Shown here in pieces: positions 5,155-6,699 of a DNA stretch of 6,699 nt (the first letter of the stretch is position 1; each line of letters starts with the position of its first letter). The translations under genes and the position numbers were made by a program. The notes below the pieces were generated by a model that saw only the letters and a program-made list of their open reading frames with translations, ran no database searches and was not told the DNA's origin. The stretch comes from Nitrososphaerales archaeon TH1177. Lineage in GTDB: Archaea; Thermoproteota; Nitrososphaeria; Nitrososphaerales; Nitrososphaeraceae. The stretch lies in assembly GCA_014523515.1 (NCBI GenBank), contig JAATVJ010000015.1:1-6699 (forward strand), given 5' to 3'.

Positions 5155-5925
5155 CTAATAAGATATCTGTCCTCTTATTTCACCTTCGGGATGACCCCTG
5201 CTTTGAACATATACATGTGATTGACCACCTTTGAATACCTTGATTAAATCGTTAAATGATGAACCTTTGAATGGACCTTTTAGATCTTTTTCTTCTAATA
5301 CTCCTTCAACTGACAAGCCAGGTCCTTCTCTACAATGTCCTTTTTCCTTTTTTTCATTACACAAGGATAAGACAGTAGGACCATTTTTACCCTGCTCTCC
5401 CAGACGTATTTGAATTATTTCTACATCATCACCATCTAGATAACTCATACCTTCCAAGAATACCTTAAAAGATAATTCCTTTGAAGAAGAATCAAAAGAA
5501 AGATATACTATACCACTAGAATCGGAATAGTCTCTATTATCAGATACAATTTGATATGGATCCAATTGGGCAGTAAATTTATTTTTGTATTTATATTGAT
5601 TTTTATAAACATAATCATCTAAATAATTACTTTTATACTTTAAGTAACTAAATGATTGCGGATTGTTATTGTTATTATTGTTATTATTTAAAGCAAGATC
5701 ATTACCATATCCATTAGTATTATGATTGTTAGTACCTTGATTAATATCATCATTATCATATATATTAGGAGAGAAGTAGTCATCATCAATTGCTATTTCT
5801 AAGTTTTGACTAATAGATTTATTTATTTCTTTAAATCCAACAACATTCTGATATGTTATGTAAAAAAGACTTGATAAAATAGAAATGGTAAAAATCATAA
5901 TAAAGATAAATAATTTTGATTTCAT
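5155..5925 (-). CDS. Membrane-anchored or exported CHRD-domain protein
   Basis: This 256-residue protein starts with a signal or anchor segment (MKSKL then hydrophobic 6-25). An acidic and asparagine-rich linker follows (about 45-90), including nine consecutive Asn at 80-88. Residues about 115-256 form a CHRD domain, an immunoglobulin-like beta domain first described in chordin and common in secreted prokaryotic proteins. Diagnostic elements are FTAQLDPYQ (117-125), a strand region LSFKVFLEGM (151-160), GKNGPTVLSL (179-188), and the C-terminal GHPEGEIRGQI (244-254). The usual AHIH strand is replaced by EIIQIRLGE (169-177), so a site involving those histidines would be missing. Two cysteines (189 and 198) could form a disulfide. 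The domain should lie outside the cell; its ligand is unknown. The ATG immediately precedes the signal segment, which supports the start. Confidence 0.88.
   Translation of the reverse strand: MKSKLFIFIMIFTISILSSLFYITYQNVVGFKEINKSISQNLEIAIDDDYFSPNIYDNDDINQGTNNHNTNGYGNDLALNNNNNNNNNPQSFSYLKYKSNYLDDYVYKNQYKYKNKFTAQLDPYQIVSDNRDYSDSSGIVYLSFDSSSKELSFKVFLEGMSYLDGDDVEIIQIRLGEQGKNGPTVLSLCNEKKEKGHCREGPGLSVEGVLEEKDLKGPFKGSSFNDLIKVFKGGQSHVYVQSRGHPEGEIRGQISY
5662..5688 (-). repeat. AAT/AAC trinucleotide repeat encoding nine asparagines
   Basis: Nine consecutive asparagine codons, a mix of AAT and AAC on the minus strand, form a short microsatellite inside the CHRD gene's linker. Because the repeat unit is a codon, slippage would change linker length in steps of one residue without breaking the frame. 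The codon mixture suggests that the tract is not a very recent expansion. Confidence 0.8.
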
Positions 5926-6085
5926 ATTACTAAATAATAAGTAAGATATTTGAAGAATTTGTTAAATCATCTAGTTACATATTGTAATATGATTTGACTC
6001 TTAATATGATAATATATTAGATTACATAATTAAATTTAAATAAAAAAAATTAATTTGTTTTATTTATAAATATCATGTATCTGTA

Positions 6086-6105
6086 TCTAGAAAGAATTTT
6101 CTAGA
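6086..6105. repeat. Perfect 8-base inverted repeat with a 4-base spacer
   Basis: TCTAGAAA (6086-6093) and TTTCTAGA (6098-6105) are perfect reverse complements around GAAT. As RNA it would be a compact hairpin with a tetraloop; as DNA it could bind a dimeric regulator. It lies about 160 bases upstream of the CHRD start and 200 bases beyond the end of the ChuX-like gene. It contains G/C pairs at matching positions, so it is less trivial than the purely A/T repeats nearby. Confidence 0.4.
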
Positions 6106-6149
6106 AAATAGCATCAGGTAAATATATACTTAATAATCATAAATTTTAA

Positions 6150-6173
6150 TTGATAATATTATATAATTATCAA
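6150..6173. repeat. Inverted repeat TTGATAAT / ATTATCAA
   Basis: TTGATAAT (6150-6157) and ATTATCAA (6166-6173) are perfect reverse complements separated by eight A/T bases. Arm centres are 16 bases apart, roughly one and a half helical turns. The same eight bases TTGATAAT occur inside the palindrome at 246-258 before the channel gene, which may hint at a shared binding site. Both sites are AT-rich, so coincidence cannot be excluded. Confidence 0.3.
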
Positions 6174-6306
6174 ATGCATCTATTGATTATTTTGTGATTT
6201 ATGTAATTTATTAAATTCTTCAGTTATACTAATATTAACTAATTACTTTACATTAAGATATTGATATTTTTAACAAATATATTACTAGATTATGTTATTT
6301 AATTTA

Positions 6307-6699
6307 TCATAAAGTTTTAAAATTTAATGTTTCTGTTTTGCCATATTTCTCCCAAAGATATTGAAATTTGGAAATTTTTTCTGGTATAAGATTACCATTT
6401 GGATCATAGAGTTTTGAAAAATTAGCACGCAAAATTAGATTTTCATTAGAATCAAAAAATCGAATACTAAAACTTTCACGATTGTGAGATGTATTAAATT
6501 CTCTTATGAACTTTGCACTTGCAACCTCATTTATATTGATATGAATATGCCATGGAGAACTTTCATCTCCAATTGTAGCCCACTGGTCTCTGATTTTAAA
6601 TTTCATATTTTCTTGTAGCCGAGCTTCACATATTCCTCCAGAATTCTTAATAGAAAAAGTTATATCAGATTGTAGTAGAATATCACAAACTAAATTTTC
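6307..6699 (-). CDS. HemS/ChuX/HutX-like domain protein, N terminus outside the window
   Basis: The minus-strand frame is open from TAA (6307-6309) to the right edge, giving 130 visible residues. The ATG at 6606 is therefore probably internal, since a plausible protein continues upstream (ENLVCDILLQSDITF at the edge). The visible part has WATIGDESSPWHIHININEV, then SIRFFDSNENLILRANF, and a late segment with a proline and a helix (LIPEKISKFQYLWEKYG). This order matches the repeat unit of HemS, ChuX and HutX proteins (H-x-H strand, FFD-x2-G-x-I strand, then L-x-P-x-Q-x3-F helix). Those proteins bind or degrade haem in the cytosol. The similarity is by eye and partial; the haem role is inferred, and related uncharacterised archaeal proteins may bind something else. 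Confidence 0.75.
   Translation of the reverse strand, partial: ENLVCDILLQSDITFSIKNSGGICEARLQENMKFKIRDQWATIGDESSPWHIHININEVASAKFIREFNTSHNRESFSIRFFDSNENLILRANFSKLYDPNGNLIPEKISKFQYLWEKYGKTETLNFKTL

Larger units (their letters stand above)
5926..6306. other. 381-base gene-less region upstream of the CHRD gene
   Basis: No open frame of interest is found on either strand. This very AT-rich region must hold the promoter of the CHRD gene (minus strand) and the 3' end of the gene at 6307-6699. A weak TATA-like AAATATCTTA (minus strand, about 5944-5953) would give a leaderless CHRD transcript. Two clear inverted repeats (6086-6105 and 6150-6173) are the only other structures seen. Confidence 0.5.

Noticed and set aside
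5231..5413. Plus-strand open frame of 60 codons
   Set aside because: It lies entirely antisense to the conserved CHRD domain and its Ser/Pro/Phe-rich composition is typical of a reverse-strand shadow.
1..6699. CRISPR array, insertion sequence or defence operon
   Set aside because: No regularly spaced direct repeats, no transposase motifs, no terminal inverted repeats and no defence-related protein domains were found on either strand.

Overview
This window looks like AT-rich chromosomal DNA from an ammonia-oxidising archaeon of the Thaumarchaeota (Nitrososphaeria). Four features suggest this. One gene (3152-3511) resembles a short conserved family I associate with that phylum (DUF6659-type). 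It is followed by a remnant of a free-standing Lrp/AsnC ligand-binding domain, a common thaumarchaeal gene type. There is a secreted protein with an FxLYD-like domain, and an extracytoplasmic CHRD protein. Starts sit a few bases to about 30 bases after AT-rich TATA-like boxes, mostly without ribosome binding sites, as expected for leaderless archaeal transcripts. Long gene-poor spacers and decayed coding sequence recall the Nitrosocosmicus lineage, but the genus is inference.

Layout on the + strand: a small unknown gene at the left edge (8-217); a TRIC-type cation channel (292-939); a 690-base stretch with probable decayed coding sequence; an exported protein (1630-2595); a 556-base spacer holding a possible 45-codon minus-strand gene and a possible fragment; the DUF6659-like gene (3152-3511); and, abutting its stop codon, a broken Lrp/AsnC RAM-domain gene (3512-3746).

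Layout on the - strand: an unknown 141-residue protein (3855-4280), a divergent TrmB-like methyltransferase (4340-4954), a membrane-anchored CHRD protein with an asparagine-rich linker (5155-5925), and a gene cut by the right edge (6307-6699) resembling the HemS/ChuX/HutX fold.

The genes do not form an evident pathway. Apart from the abutting pair at 3152-3746, they look like separately transcribed units. I do not see a defence system, mobile element, CRISPR array, rRNA or tRNA. The best-supported unusual observation is the Lrp/AsnC pseudogene, whose reading frame can be rebuilt almost completely by undoing two small indels. Next are the TrmB-like protein with several family-typical residues replaced, and several short inverted repeats in the spacers.
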